Positions 1 to 10,490 of a stretch of DNA of 64,000 nucleotides are shown one piece after another. Where the stretch lies: NCBI GenBank assembly GCA_036494545.1, contig DASXOB010000007.1, positions 124,001 through 188,000 on the forward strand, in the 5' to 3' direction. Within the stretch, counting starts at the first letter, position 1. Each line of letters starts with the position of its first letter. The translations under genes were made by a program, and so were the position numbers. This stretch comes from JAICXG01 sp036494545 (lineage in GTDB: Bacteria; Verrucomicrobiota; Verrucomicrobiia; Chthoniobacterales; UBA10450). A model generated the notes under the pieces. It saw nothing but the letters and a program-made list of their open reading frames with translations. It did no database searches and was not told the DNA's origin.

Positions 1-2
1 CA

Positions 3-1130
3 CGAACTTGCGAGCGCCGGGCGACTATTACCGGCTGGCAATATCGCGGTCTAACCGCGTTTTTTATGGTGCTTCTCGTCGGGTCTACTCTTGCTCAAGA
101 GGCAGTCGACTCGGGTCAAACAAAGATGAACTCTTCTCGACAGAGTGCAGCGCCGGTTGACCAGGCCGGGGCAAACCAGGGTAGTGGAGCGACCTCCAAA
201 CATTCCTCAACCTCGGCTCATGCGCAGACGAGCCAACAGACTACCAGCAGTACGACTACAACCGAGCCAACAATCGTCGTCAGAGGCGAAGAAGTTCCCA
301 GCGCATACGGCGCGCCGCCGGCTCTTTCTCGCAGCCGTTTTTCAAATCTTGTCAACGCCTATGTTCTCCCACCTTGGGGAGTTTTTGCGGGCGCAATTTA
401 CGAAGGCGATGCGCTCAAGTTCGATCGACCCGATCACAATTACACGGCAGAGGTCGAGATGGGTTTACCCTATCGTTTCGGCATCGCCCTCGAAAACGCA
501 GTCGAGACTTATCGCGGAACGACCCAGGAGAGAAGTTTCAGCTTGGAGGCGCGTTATGCTCTTGCCGATTGGGATGTGATTCCTTTTAACCCAACCTTGT
601 TCATCGAATACAAATTCGGCATCGGTGACATTTTGCATGATGAAGGTCCGCCGGAAAAACCTGGCCATGGCGAGGGACGGGATTTTCTGAACATGCACCT
701 TCCGCTGCCGGATGCCGTGGAGGGGCGGGTGCTATTTTCGGAGCAATGGGCCGAACTGGAGTGGGCACTGAATGTTTTCTACGAGCAGGAAGTCGGTGGC
801 GACCGCGGCCGCGAATACGGCTTCGCCCAAAGCGCGATGATTCCGGTCTTGCTCCCGAAAGAGCGCCTCAAGGTGGGCGCGGAGATGCAGCTAACCGTGT
901 TTAGCGACAAAGGTATTCGCGAAGATCCTGCGACGGGTGAATCCGCTCGTTTCATCATCGGCCCGACGGTCGCGTGGAAACCGACGAAAAATACGCGGTT
1001 TGATGTTTCTCCGCTTTTCGGCGTGAATAAGGACGCCCCCCGTGCGCAAGTCTTCGCGGTTTTCTCCTACGTCTTTGGCGGTAGCGAAGGCAACGAAGCT
1101 GAAGCTCCGACCTCAACGCGCAATCGCTAG
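3..1130 (+). CDS. Putative outer-membrane protein, 5' end cut by window edge
   Basis: The frame is open to the left edge. The residues before the first ATG (position 66) read like a signal peptide: a charged stretch, then LTAFFMVLLVGSTLA and a Q after the likely cleavage site. The true start is therefore probably outside the window. A Ser/Thr/Gln-rich linker (about residues 20-85) is followed by alternating short hydrophobic and aromatic strands (YRFGIALE, FIEYKFGIGD, VFAVFSYVFGG), typical of a beta-barrel. A TonB-dependent receptor follows 70 bp downstream on the same strand, so the two may be co-expressed in metal or siderophore uptake. No family was recognised with certainty. Confidence 0.6.
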   Translation, partial: RTCERRATITGWQYRGLTAFFMVLLVGSTLAQEAVDSGQTKMNSSRQSAAPVDQAGANQGSGATSKHSSTSAHAQTSQQTTSSTTTTEPTIVVRGEEVPSAYGAPPALSRSRFSNLVNAYVLPPWGVFAGAIYEGDALKFDRPDHNYTAEVEMGLPYRFGIALENAVETYRGTTQERSFSLEARYALADWDVIPFNPTLFIEYKFGIGDILHDEGPPEKPGHGEGRDFLNMHLPLPDAVEGRVLFSEQWAELEWALNVFYEQEVGGDRGREYGFAQSAMIPVLLPKERLKVGAEMQLTVFSDKGIREDPATGESARFIIGPTVAWKPTKNTRFDVSPLFGVNKDAPRAQVFAVFSYVFGGSEGNEAEAPTSTRNR

Positions 1131-1200
1131 CCCCGGCGGCGTAAGTCCAACCTGATCCTGTTGTCAACAGGAGGTCTCTATCTTTCTCTCACGTTAACCA

Positions 1201-3444
1201 ATGCCTAACACTAACTACAGACTAACTAACTCACACTCGAACCTAATGAATAGCAGCATCCGACTAAGCGCCCTGGGCGCAGTATGCGTCCTTAGCTTTG
1301 GCTATCTCGCCAAAGCGCAGGACGCACATGTGCCACAGACACCGCAGATCGAAGTGACCGGACAACCGATACCTTCCCAAACGCCGTCGGACGATACCCG
1401 GCCGAAACTCAATCATATTATGAAGGAGGTGGCCGGAACCGAAATCACGGTGACGAAGAAAGCCACCGTTATCAAGCTCGACCAGCAACCAACTGTCATT
1501 AACAACAATCAGCAGGAGCTTTTCAGTAAGGCGCCGGGTTTGCTCATTACCCAGCAACAAACTCCGGGGCAGTTTAACTTCAGTTATCGTGGCCTCGGTA
1601 ATCCGCAGGAATCGGAATTCCTCCTCGCCTTGCAGGATCGCGTTCCGATGGCAACCGACTGGATAGGCTTTCCGACTCTCTACTATACTCCGCTCCCCCA
1701 AAGTATTAGTGAGATTCAGTTTATCCGTGGTGGGTCGAGTTTGCTTTACGGCCCGGAACCGGCACCAGCCATTAACTATGTCACGCTGCATCCCGCGCCC
1801 GGTTCACCGATTAGCGGTTACACGGAGCAGGTGGGCGGTGGTTACGGCACCTACTCGACCTTCAACGTTTTACAGGGAACGCAGGGGCCAATTGAGTTTC
1901 GGACCGACTTTGGCTATGTCCATTCCGATGGTCAACGGGATAACGCTCAATCGGACCTTTACCAGGGCGATGTTTACCTTGGTTATCGCCCAAGTCAGGC
2001 GACTCTGTTTTCGTTCGACTTTCATGCCTATCACGTTTCGGTGGGTGATCCTGGCCGCTTAACAATCCAGCAGTTTAATGAGGACCCCAATTTTTCGCCA
2101 ACGCCTTATAACCATGACTGGGTCGACCGTTACAATGTTACACTCGGTCTTAACCATGATTTTGGTGACGGTTGGCTGGTGGAGGGTAAAGCTTGGTTCA
2201 CCGAGCAAGCGGTCGATAACCGTACAGCAGCTAATTTAGGCCCCAATGGAGAATTGCCGACCACCACCACCATCCAATCAGAGAATTACTACAACGGCGG
2301 TTTGGATCTTCGCTTTCGTAAGTTGTGGGGTGAAGGAACTTTCCTGCGTGGCAGTGCTCTGACCTTCGGCGGTGTCGTCTATCACGGCGAAGCTCCATTT
2401 CAGCAATTCATTAGTCCAGATCTCTATGCCGATCGTAACGACGAGGGCACTTCCACTCGCCTCGACCAGGATCGCAGCACTGATTATCAGGCCATCTTTG
2501 CGGAAAACATCTTTCGCATAGGTGCTTTCCATGTTGTGCCTTCGTTTCGACTCGATCATGAAAACGTCGAAGTGGACGAAAACGTAACTCCTTTCCCCCG
2601 GCCGCGAGCCGATGCTAGCGCCGATCACTTTGTCCCGTTGTGGGGTATCGGAATTGGAAATGATTTCTGCCAGGGCAATGAGACTTACTTCAGCGCCTCA
2701 AGCGGTTGGCGTCCTACTCGCTTCTTCGATGTGGTTTCGCCCTTTTCGCCCACCTTTACGCCGGGTCATCCTTCCGATCCCTTTACCTCGCTCGACTTTG
2801 AGCTAGGCGTGCACGGGACTCCGGCTGCCGTCCCAGGGCTTTGGTATGACGTGGGTCTTTTCTGGATGGATTTCGATAATCGCACGGAAACGGTATTCCT
2901 GAATCCGGGGATTAATAACGATACCATCCTCGTTAACAGCGGCAGCACGCGGCATCGTGGCTTTGAGGGCGAAGTCTCCTATGACTTGTTGAGGTTAGTC
3001 GATTCGAGTGCAAGGGCTGGCAACCATCTTATCCTCTCTGGAAATGTGCAGTGGCTCGATGCAACCTTTACCGAGAGCACCATTCCCGACCAGGTGGGCA
3101 AGGACCCCGCTTTCGCGCCGGAGTGGGTTGTGAAAGGCGCGTTAACCTTTGGTAAAGACCACTGTTATGATATCCGCCTAAGCGCGACCTCTGTCTCGTC
3201 GCAGTTCTTTCAGGACTCGAACCTGCCCGCGACCGCGGCAGACGGAACGGTCCTCGTGCCGGCAAAGATTCCAGCCTACTGGACGCTCGATTTCTCGGCC
3301 GAGTATTACTTCGCGAAGAACTGCCGGCTTTTGGCGGGTGTTTCGAATCTAACCGACGAGAATTACTATTCGCGCGTCTTTGGCAGCCGAATCGAGCCCG
3401 CGCCGCGGCTGAACGGTTATGCCGGCGTCTCAATCGGTTTCTAA
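1201..3444 (+). CDS. TonB-dependent receptor, FecA-like
   Basis: This is an outer-membrane active transporter, probably for ferric chelates. The 747 residues include a signal peptide (from the Met at 1246: LSALGAVCVLSFGYLAKAQ), an N-terminal segment with a TonB-box-like EITVTKKA, a plug domain (about 95-205) with YRGLGNP and IRGGSSLLYGPE, and a long beta-barrel ending in a terminal Phe. The plug segment ATDWIGFPTLYYTPLP resembles iron-dicitrate (FecA) receptors. Start 1201 or 1246 cannot be decided: an AGGAGG lies at about 1169 but is too far upstream of either. A short palindrome (CCTGTT..AACAGG, 1157-1171) precedes the gene. It overlaps the convergent methyltransferase by 4 bp. Confidence 0.88.
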   Translation: MPNTNYRLTNSHSNLMNSSIRLSALGAVCVLSFGYLAKAQDAHVPQTPQIEVTGQPIPSQTPSDDTRPKLNHIMKEVAGTEITVTKKATVIKLDQQPTVINNNQQELFSKAPGLLITQQQTPGQFNFSYRGLGNPQESEFLLALQDRVPMATDWIGFPTLYYTPLPQSISEIQFIRGGSSLLYGPEPAPAINYVTLHPAPGSPISGYTEQVGGGYGTYSTFNVLQGTQGPIEFRTDFGYVHSDGQRDNAQSDLYQGDVYLGYRPSQATLFSFDFHAYHVSVGDPGRLTIQQFNEDPNFSPTPYNHDWVDRYNVTLGLNHDFGDGWLVEGKAWFTEQAVDNRTAANLGPNGELPTTTTIQSENYYNGGLDLRFRKLWGEGTFLRGSALTFGGVVYHGEAPFQQFISPDLYADRNDEGTSTRLDQDRSTDYQAIFAENIFRIGAFHVVPSFRLDHENVEVDENVTPFPRPRADASADHFVPLWGIGIGNDFCQGNETYFSASSGWRPTRFFDVVSPFSPTFTPGHPSDPFTSLDFELGVHGTPAAVPGLWYDVGLFWMDFDNRTETVFLNPGINNDTILVNSGSTRHRGFEGEVSYDLLRLVDSSARAGNHLILSGNVQWLDATFTESTIPDQVGKDPAFAPEWVVKGALTFGKDHCYDIRLSATSVSSQFFQDSNLPATAADGTVLVPAKIPAYWTLDFSAEYYFAKNCRLLAGVSNLTDENYYSRVFGSRIEPAPRLNGYAGVSIGF

Positions 3445-4256
3445 GTCAGCTTATTCCCGGCGTCGTCGTTAGGCGGCGCCGGGATGCCGGGCTTGTGTAT
3501 CAGCCCCAAGCCACAAGCATCCTTGTAGAGTGGGCGCGGCAAATCCATCGTGCGTGATTCGCCGTTAAGGCAAATCGCTTCTGCTTCCGGATTCTTCCGG
3601 CGCCATTCATTGAAGGCACGATACACCCCGCCTTGGTTTGTGGTGTCGAAGCCTGCCGCGAAAATGCTCGTATCGTGCAGGAGAAAAAGACCACCTTTTT
3701 GCAGGAGCGGATACCAGAGATCCAGCTCCCGCATGGTGGCGCTATACTCGTGCGAGCTGTCGAGCAGGATCATTTCAGGCTCGTCAGAGAAATGCTCTCG
3801 CGCCGCCGCGATGGACTTCGGATCGAGCGAATTACCTTGCACCACCGTCACATAGTTTGTCAGGTCAGCCCGCTCCAGCCATCGCTCGGTCAGCGCGCAG
3901 AACTCCGGGCTAATATCGAGCGTGAACAATCCGCGCGGTGCGTTCATGCGTCGGAGCATGAAACCAAGGAGGAGGGACGAGTAACCGGAACAGGTGCCAA
4001 GCTGCACGATACGGGTGATCCGATTTCCCAGCACTAAACCCTGCAAGAACGAGAGGAGCGGAACGGCGCATTCGCCGATGACGCCGCTGCGATCGGTTTC
4101 CTCATACCATTGCCTAACGATTTGCCACTCCGCTGCTGAGAGATCGGAGTAGATCGGCGGCTCGAAATCGAATCCCGGTAACCGATGCCACCAGTAGCGC
4201 GGTTCAGGATGGTCTCTCCATTGCCGGGAGCGCTCATGCTTGTCGGGCCCAGTCAT
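3441..4256 (-). CDS. Class I SAM-dependent methyltransferase
   Basis: The 271-residue protein has a Rossmann methyltransferase core: motif I QLGTCSGYS at about 85-93, an acidic strand FTLDIS at 111-116, MILLDSSHEY at 162-171, and KGGLFLLHDTS at 187-197. The layout resembles the Methyltransf_24 / O-methyltransferase-like families, whose substrates vary, so none is assigned here. The C-terminal end overlaps the TonB receptor stop by 4 bp. An exact copy of the GCCTAACGA word sits between its start codon and pdxH, and two more lie within the gene. Confidence 0.8.
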   Translation of the reverse strand: MTGPDKHERSRQWRDHPEPRYWWHRLPGFDFEPPIYSDLSAAEWQIVRQWYEETDRSGVIGECAVPLLSFLQGLVLGNRITRIVQLGTCSGYSSLLLGFMLRRMNAPRGLFTLDISPEFCALTERWLERADLTNYVTVVQGNSLDPKSIAAAREHFSDEPEMILLDSSHEYSATMRELDLWYPLLQKGGLFLLHDTSIFAAGFDTTNQGGVYRAFNEWRRKNPEAEAICLNGESRTMDLPRPLYKDACGLGLIHKPGIPAPPNDDAGNKLT

Positions 4257-4267
4257 TGCCTAACGAA

Positions 4268-4918
4268 TCACGGAGCGAGCCGATCGAGACTCCACGAGCC
4301 GTCCGTCTGCCGCATATAAAGAAAACGGTCGTGCAAGCGGTTCGCCCGGCCCTGCCAGAATTCCATCGTTTCCGGGACGACCCGGTAGCCACCCCAGTGC
4401 GGTGGCAACTCGATCACTTCCGTGCCGGCGAAACGCTCCGTCATTTCCGCCAGGCGCGCCTCGAGAATGCGGCGCGCGTCGATCACTTCGCTCTGATGCG
4501 AAACCCAGGCGCCGAGCTGGCTGCCACGCGGCCGGGAATGAAAATATCCCTGCGATTCTTCACGCGACGTTTTTTCCACTCGGCCGCCAATTCGGACCTG
4601 GCGCTCCAGTTGCACCCAGTAAAACGCGAGCGCCGCCTGCGGGTTGGTGTCGAGATCACGGCCCTTCCCACTCTTGTAGTTGGTGAAAAAAACGAAACCG
4701 CGCTGGTCGAAAGCCTTCAGCAGAACGATGCGCACTGATGGTCTCCCCTCTGGCGTAGCGGTGGCAAGACTCATGGCGTTGGCATCCGGCAAGGCGGAAT
4801 TGATCGCGGTCGAAAACCAGGTTGCGAATTGTTCGATTGGATCGGAGTGCATCTCCGCGCGGCGCAACCCGGACGTTTCATACTCGCGTCGCAGTCCTAT
4901 TAGGTCGATGTCGTCCAT
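4268..4918 (-). CDS. pdxH: Pyridoxamine 5'-phosphate oxidase
   Basis: FMN-dependent oxidation of pyridoxamine or pyridoxine 5'-phosphate to pyridoxal 5'-phosphate, the last step of vitamin B6 synthesis and salvage. The frame is open further upstream, but the family begins near MDDIDLIGLRREYE, so the ATG at 4918 is chosen. This gives 216 residues, the usual size. Recognisable PdxH signatures are RIVLLKAFDQRGFVFFTNY, SGKGRDLDTNP, WVQLERQVRI, and the C-terminal WQGRANRLHDR followed by the typical RLAP end. It is divergent from the metallo-hydrolase gene across 87 bp. Confidence 0.95.
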   Translation of the reverse strand: MDDIDLIGLRREYETSGLRRAEMHSDPIEQFATWFSTAINSALPDANAMSLATATPEGRPSVRIVLLKAFDQRGFVFFTNYKSGKGRDLDTNPQAALAFYWVQLERQVRIGGRVEKTSREESQGYFHSRPRGSQLGAWVSHQSEVIDARRILEARLAEMTERFAGTEVIELPPHWGGYRVVPETMEFWQGRANRLHDRFLYMRQTDGSWSLDRLAP

Positions 4919-5005
4919 GCTGTCGAAATCGTAGGCGAGAGTGCGGTCGCTGTCGAAATCGGCTTTCCGTTTGTGCTCGCGCCTTCGGTTCGCTAAGTAT
5001 CGAGC

Positions 5006-5854
5006 ATGTTCAGTCTCACCATCCTCGGCAGCGGGAGCGCGGGAAACAGCGCGCTCATCGCCACCGATCACTGCCGGTTGCTGGTGGATGGTGGACTGAG
5101 CGCGCGTCAGCTCGTTCTGCGACTCGAGCGTTGCGGGGTTTCGCCTAACGAACTCGACGGGATACTCCTGACCCACGAACATGGCGATCACATGTGTGGA
5201 TTGGAAGTACTTTGCCGGAGATTTCAGGTCCCGGTCTACTGCAACGGGCTGACCGCCGAAGCAGTCCGATTTTGTTCGTTAGGCGAACATCGCAATTGGC
5301 GAATCTTTCGCACTGGTTCCAGTTTTACTATCTGTGACGTTACGGTGGAAACGTTCTCCGTGCCGCACGACGCGGTTGAACCGGTTGGCTACACCTTTCA
5401 CGTCGGACGAAGCGCGCTTGGGTATATCACCGATCTCGGCCATGCCACCCGCCTAACGATCGAGCGTCTGCGCCAGGTGCAAACCCTGGTGATTGAGACC
5501 AATCACGACGAGAAGCTGCTGCAAAGCGACCTTAACCGGCCCTGGCCGGTGAAACAGCGTATCATGTCGCGCCACGGTCATCTTTCGAACGCGGCGGCCG
5601 CCTCCGTCGTTGGGCAATTGTTAGGCGGAAAGATTGCCCGTGTTGTTCTCGGACATCTGAGCCGCGACTGTAATACGCCGGAGCTGGCAGCAGGCGCTAT
5701 TCGAGCGGAGTTGGAAAAGCTGGGGCGGCGCGACCTGGAGATTTTCTGTGCAAGCCAGGGCGAGATCAGTCCGCGCTTTGTCGTTTGCGATACGCGAAGC
5801 GGTGCGTTTCAGCCAACGTTCGAGAGCGTTTTTTTTGAGACGGCGGCGCTCTAA
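5006..5854 (+). CDS. MBL-fold metallo-hydrolase, YycJ/WalJ type
   Basis: The 282-residue metallo-beta-lactamase-fold protein opens with FSLTILGSGSAGNSALI, a typical YycJ-family start, and carries the di-metal motif LTHEHGDH (about 54-61). Later ligands are visible as ITDLGH and VLGHLSRDCN. YycJ-like proteins are predicted exo- or endonucleases linked to DNA repair or cell-wall signalling in Firmicutes; the role here is unknown. The gene contains three exact copies of the GCCTAACGA word, one of the densest clusters in the window. Its stop abuts the convergent VOC gene. Confidence 0.85.
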   Translation: MFSLTILGSGSAGNSALIATDHCRLLVDGGLSARQLVLRLERCGVSPNELDGILLTHEHGDHMCGLEVLCRRFQVPVYCNGLTAEAVRFCSLGEHRNWRIFRTGSSFTICDVTVETFSVPHDAVEPVGYTFHVGRSALGYITDLGHATRLTIERLRQVQTLVIETNHDEKLLQSDLNRPWPVKQRIMSRHGHLSNAAAASVVGQLLGGKIARVVLGHLSRDCNTPELAAGAIRAELEKLGRRDLEIFCASQGEISPRFVVCDTRSGAFQPTFESVFFETAAL

Positions 5855-6229
5855 CTAACTCTCTTCACCTACAACAAGGTGAATCACTCCCGCCGGATCA
5901 GAGATCCAGAAGCCGTCGAAGTCTTCGCGCAACTGCTCGATTTCATCGCGGCGAACGACACCATGATTCTTCAGGTAGGCAGCCGCGCTTTCCGTGTCGT
6001 TGGTCTCCAATTCGAGCCAGATGTCGGGATGACTTAGATTTGGAACGCGATCGACCCAGAGCCGGACAGGGCCGAACTGGAAGATGCAGCCTTCTGCTTC
6101 CTCCTCGATCAAGGGCAAACCGAGCGTGTCGCGGTAGAAGGCAATCGTCTGGTCATAGGTGTGCCAGGGGCATTTGATTGCGATGTTTGCCCCGCCCGAG
6201 AAAGCCGGACTATTCACGTTGGCGACCAT
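5855..6229 (-). CDS. VOC-family (glyoxalase-like) protein
   Basis: This is a 124-residue single-domain protein of the vicinal oxygen chelate fold: an ANIAIKCPW strand, then YDQTIAFYRDTLGLPLIEEE, a variable middle, and FDGFWISDPAGVIHLV at the end. The arrangement of two beta-alpha-beta modules and the length are usual for small glyoxalase/bleomycin-resistance-like proteins. Substrate specificity cannot be read from the sequence. It is transcribed in the same direction as fumC and follows it after about 50 bp, so it may sit at the end of that operon. Confidence 0.75.
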   Translation of the reverse strand: MVANVNSPAFSGGANIAIKCPWHTYDQTIAFYRDTLGLPLIEEEAEGCIFQFGPVRLWVDRVPNLSHPDIWLELETNDTESAAAYLKNHGVVRRDEIEQLREDFDGFWISDPAGVIHLVVGEES

Positions 6230-6278
6230 AGAAAGGGTTGCGCGTTCGAGGACGATTCGTTAGGCGCCTGGCGCCAAT

Positions 6279-7697
6279 TCAGCCTCCGCCTGAGGCTTCT
6301 CCACCCGGTTCGGTCATGGCAACGGGATCGAGCGCGGCCTTGAGTTCCGCTTCCGGCAAGACCTTTTTCTCGAGCGCAAGTTCGCGAACGGTTTTGCCGG
6401 TGTGCGCGCTTTCCTTTGCGATCTCGGCAGCGCGATCATATCCAATCTTTGGCGCAAGACTGGTGACCATGGCCATCGACAGATCGATCAGTTCCTGACA
6501 GCGCTCTTTGTTGGCCACGATGCCGCTGACGCATTTGTCGGCCAGGATCTCGATGACGTTGCCTAACAATCGAATGCTGCAAAGAAGATTGTGCGCCATC
6601 ACCGGCATCATGACGTTGAGTTCGAAATTTCCATTCGCGCCCGCCCAGGTAATGGTGGCATCGGCTCCGATCACCTGCGCGCAAACCATCATGGTCGATT
6701 CGCACATCACCGGGTTCACTTTGCCCGGCATAATCGAACTGCCAGGTTGCGTGGCTGGCAGTTGGATTTCGCCAATACCGCAACGCGGACCGCTCCCAAG
6801 CCAGCGAATGTCGTTCGCGATTTTGAAGAGACTAACCGCGATCGTTTTAAGGTGACCGCTGGCTTCGACGACCGCATCTTTGCCACCCTGCGCTTCGAAA
6901 TGATCTCCCGCCTCGCGAAAGGCGATGCCGGTGCGCTGCTCGAGATGACGCATCACCTTTCCGGGAAAGTCGACGTGGCGGTTGAGCCCGGTGCCGACGG
7001 CGGTGCCGCCAAGAGCGAGTTCCTGCAAGGCCCTGATCGCGGCCTCGCCGCGCTGTTTGCCGAGGCGCACTTGTTGAGCGTAGCCGGCAAATTCCTGACC
7101 CAGCCTGACGGGTGTCGCGTCCATCAGATGGGTGCGCCCGATCTTGATGATGTCGTGGAATTCCTGAGCTTTCGCGACGAGAGCGGCTTCCAGTTTTTCC
7201 AGCGCGGGAATGAGACAGGTCTTTAGCTGCTCTGCCGCGCTGATGTGGATGGCGGAGGGAATCACGTCGTTGCTCGACTGCCCCATGTTGACGTGATCGT
7301 TAGGGTGAACCGGCTCGCGCGCGCCAATCGATTTGCCGGCGAGCTGGCAGCAGCGATTTGCGATCACTTCGTTCGCATTCGTATTTGTGCTCGTGCCGGA
7401 GCCCGTCTGAAAAATATCGAGCGGGAAATGTTCATCGAGCTTGCCTTCGGCAACTTCCTCTGCGGCCTGGACGATGAGTGCGCTCCGTTCTGCGTCGAGC
7501 AAACCGAGATCGTGATTAACCTGCGCCGCGGCCCATTTTAGCAAGCCGAGGGCGCGAATGAATGGTCGCGAAAAACGCCAGCCGCTAACCGGAAAGTTAA
7601 GAACGGCTCGTTGCGTCGATGCGCCGTAAAGGGCGGATTCAGGGACGGACATTTCGCCCATCGAATCCTTTTCGATTCGGCTCTTAAGTGCGCTCAT
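6279..7697 (-). CDS. fumC: Class II fumarate hydratase
   Basis: Reversible hydration of fumarate to malate in the citric acid cycle. The 472-residue protein begins with RIEKDSMGEMSVPESALYGASTQRA and contains the fumarase/aspartase superfamily signature GSSIMPGKVNPV. Further class II features are TGSGTSTNTNANEV and HPNDHVNMGQSSNDV. The length matches iron-independent tetrameric FumC. The start codon overlaps the stop of the upstream methyltransferase by 4 bp (ATGA), which implies translational coupling. No exact copy of the GCCTAACGA word lies in this gene or in the next two. Confidence 0.95.
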   Translation of the reverse strand: MSALKSRIEKDSMGEMSVPESALYGASTQRAVLNFPVSGWRFSRPFIRALGLLKWAAAQVNHDLGLLDAERSALIVQAAEEVAEGKLDEHFPLDIFQTGSGTSTNTNANEVIANRCCQLAGKSIGAREPVHPNDHVNMGQSSNDVIPSAIHISAAEQLKTCLIPALEKLEAALVAKAQEFHDIIKIGRTHLMDATPVRLGQEFAGYAQQVRLGKQRGEAAIRALQELALGGTAVGTGLNRHVDFPGKVMRHLEQRTGIAFREAGDHFEAQGGKDAVVEASGHLKTIAVSLFKIANDIRWLGSGPRCGIGEIQLPATQPGSSIMPGKVNPVMCESTMMVCAQVIGADATITWAGANGNFELNVMMPVMAHNLLCSIRLLGNVIEILADKCVSGIVANKERCQELIDLSMAMVTSLAPKIGYDRAAEIAKESAHTGKTVRELALEKKVLPEAELKAALDPVAMTEPGGEASGGG

Positions 7698-8410
7698 GCC
7701 GGGCGCGAAACGGAAAGTCTGTTCCTCGCCGGCAGAGGATGCGTATGGCCGTTACGGGTTTGCGCCTTGTGGAAGACGGTGATGAACATGGGCGGAATGT
7801 TTTGCAGGCAATACTCCGATTCCGCGCGATCAAAGAAGGTGGCGTGCTGCCGGAGTTCGTTAGTCACCTGGTAGATGATAAAGGCGCCGCCCGGCCTGAG
7901 CGCGTCGTAAGTATCCTGCAGCAGAGCGCGTTTCTTCTTGATCTCGAGAATGCTGAACGGAATTCCGGAAAGGATATAGTCGCACTGTTCGACACCGTGC
8001 CTGGCCATTTCCTCTGGAAGGGTGGCGGCGTCGCGATTGATCACATGCACGCGCGGATCGTCGGAAAACTGCCGCTTCAGATCACTGGAAAAAGCGCGGT
8101 CGAGTTCAAAGAGAAGCAGCCTTGAGTCGCCATCCATGCGCGCGGCCAGCTCGCGCGAATGGACCCCCTCGCCCGGACCGTATTCGGCGATTGTGCGCGT
8201 TTGACTGAAATCCATTTTGCCCGCGACCCGCTCGACCAGGGCCTTGGAGCTGGGGATGATTGAGGCGATTTGAAACGGCTTTTGCAAGAACCGTTTGAAG
8301 AACAATGCGCTCATAAAGTTGCGAATAGTGAACCTCGGGGGGGGCAATGTCCAGCGACGATCTCGTGCGCGACGGCGGCATAAAGGGTGCCTCTTCGATT
8401 TGGCAGGCAT
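7694..8410 (-). CDS. Phospholipid N-methyltransferase-like SAM enzyme
   Basis: This class I methyltransferase resembles bacterial PmtA-like proteins: FLQKPFQIASIIPSSKALVERVA before the fold is typical of that group. It is followed by IAEYGPGEGVHSRELA (motif I), LLLFELD, and YILSGIPFSIL. The family converts phosphatidylethanolamine toward phosphatidylcholine or methylates related lipids; that function is inferred. Start 8410 is chosen because AGGA lies 7 bp upstream, within a one-mismatch copy of the dispersed word. An internal Met at 8314 (MSALFFKRF) would give the more usual 206 residues. It is coupled to fumC by a 4-bp overlap. Confidence 0.7.
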   Translation of the reverse strand: MPAKSKRHPLCRRRARDRRWTLPPPRFTIRNFMSALFFKRFLQKPFQIASIIPSSKALVERVAGKMDFSQTRTIAEYGPGEGVHSRELAARMDGDSRLLLFELDRAFSSDLKRQFSDDPRVHVINRDAATLPEEMARHGVEQCDYILSGIPFSILEIKKKRALLQDTYDALRPGGAFIIYQVTNELRQHATFFDRAESEYCLQNIPPMFITVFHKAQTRNGHTHPLPARNRLSVSRPA

Positions 8411-8474
8411 GTCTTTTTCCTAACGACAAAAATCCCTGCGCGCCGCCGGAACCGAAACATTTGGGATTATGGGG

Positions 8475-8500
8475 TTGACATGGATTCTAAAATTTATAAT
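8475..8500 (+). promoter_or_regulatory. Candidate promoter for the HTH/receiver gene
   Basis: A perfect TTGACA (8475-8480) and a perfect TATAAT (8495-8500) lie in an AT-rich patch 64 bp before the start codon at 8564. The spacer is only 14 bp, shorter than the usual 17, so the pairing is uncertain. Confidence 0.4.
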
Positions 8501-8563
8501 CCTCGTCTCTTATTGCGAATACAGGATTAGACCAACAGAAATCACCGTGGCAGCACTCCACCC

Positions 8564-9115
8564 ATGCATAATTTACTGACGGTTAAGGAGACCGCGAAGT
8601 ATCTTCGGATACCGCTGCCAACTGTTTATTATCTCGTCCAGCGCGGGCAATTACCTGCAATTCAAATCGGCGGCCGCTGGCGGGTCAAGAAAGACTCACT
8701 CGATAAAGATGTCTTGAAAGAGGACCGCGCCGGGCAACCAACCGTCCTGGTGGTGGATGACGATGTCAGCCTGCAAAATCTCTTCAAGGTTTTCCTGAAG
8801 AAGATCGGTTTTAGCCGCGTCGTTGTCGGGACAGTGAAAGAGGCGATCGCGGCGTTGGAAAAACAGCGATTCGATCTTCTCTTTCTCGACTTGAAATTAT
8901 CGGATGGCCCGGCCGATGACGTTTACGAAACCGCGAAAGAAATCGACCCCACCCTCCCGGTCGTTGTTATTACCGGGTATCCGGACAGCGAAATGCTCAA
9001 TCGGATCCTCGCGCGCGGACCGGTGACGGTTCTGAAAAAACCGCTCAAGACCGAGCAATTGAAACAGGCGGTCCGGGTTCTCGGCCATCAGGCACCGGCC
9101 AGGCTTGCCGCCTGA
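8564..9115 (+). CDS. HTH DNA-binding domain fused to a response-regulator receiver
   Basis: The 183-residue protein has an N-terminal excisionase/MerR-type helix-turn-helix (about 1-50: LTVKETAKYLRIPLPTVYYL, then IGGRWRV) followed by a CheY-like receiver domain (about 60-175). The receiver shows the acidic pair VVDDD (67-71), the phospho-acceptor Asp in LLFLDLKL (about 110), a Thr in VVITGYP, and Lys in VLKKPL. The order, DNA-binding domain first, is the reverse of most response regulators. No kinase lies next to it. It is separated from tRNA-Val by 82 bp and is not part of the integrated element. Confidence 0.8.
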   Translation: MHNLLTVKETAKYLRIPLPTVYYLVQRGQLPAIQIGGRWRVKKDSLDKDVLKEDRAGQPTVLVVDDDVSLQNLFKVFLKKIGFSRVVVGTVKEAIAALEKQRFDLLFLDLKLSDGPADDVYETAKEIDPTLPVVVITGYPDSEMLNRILARGPVTVLKKPLKTEQLKQAVRVLGHQAPARLAA

Positions 9116-9197
9116 TTCCGTCCGGCACGTCTGGCGACCTGCGTCTTCGTGCTTGACTGCGCGAAGGCGTTTCGTCTCTTGTCATTCCCCGCCAACC

Positions 9198-10483
<1,286 letters not shown>

Positions 10484-10490
<7 letters not shown>

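Noticed and set aside
4919..5191. N-terminal extension of PdxH to 5191
   Set aside because: The extra 91 residues are antisense to the metallo-hydrolase start and not part of the PdxH family; the ATG at 4918 gives the normal length.
6591..7226. 211-codon plus-strand frame across fumC
   Set aside because: Antisense shadow of fumC, with fumC motifs intact on the other strand.
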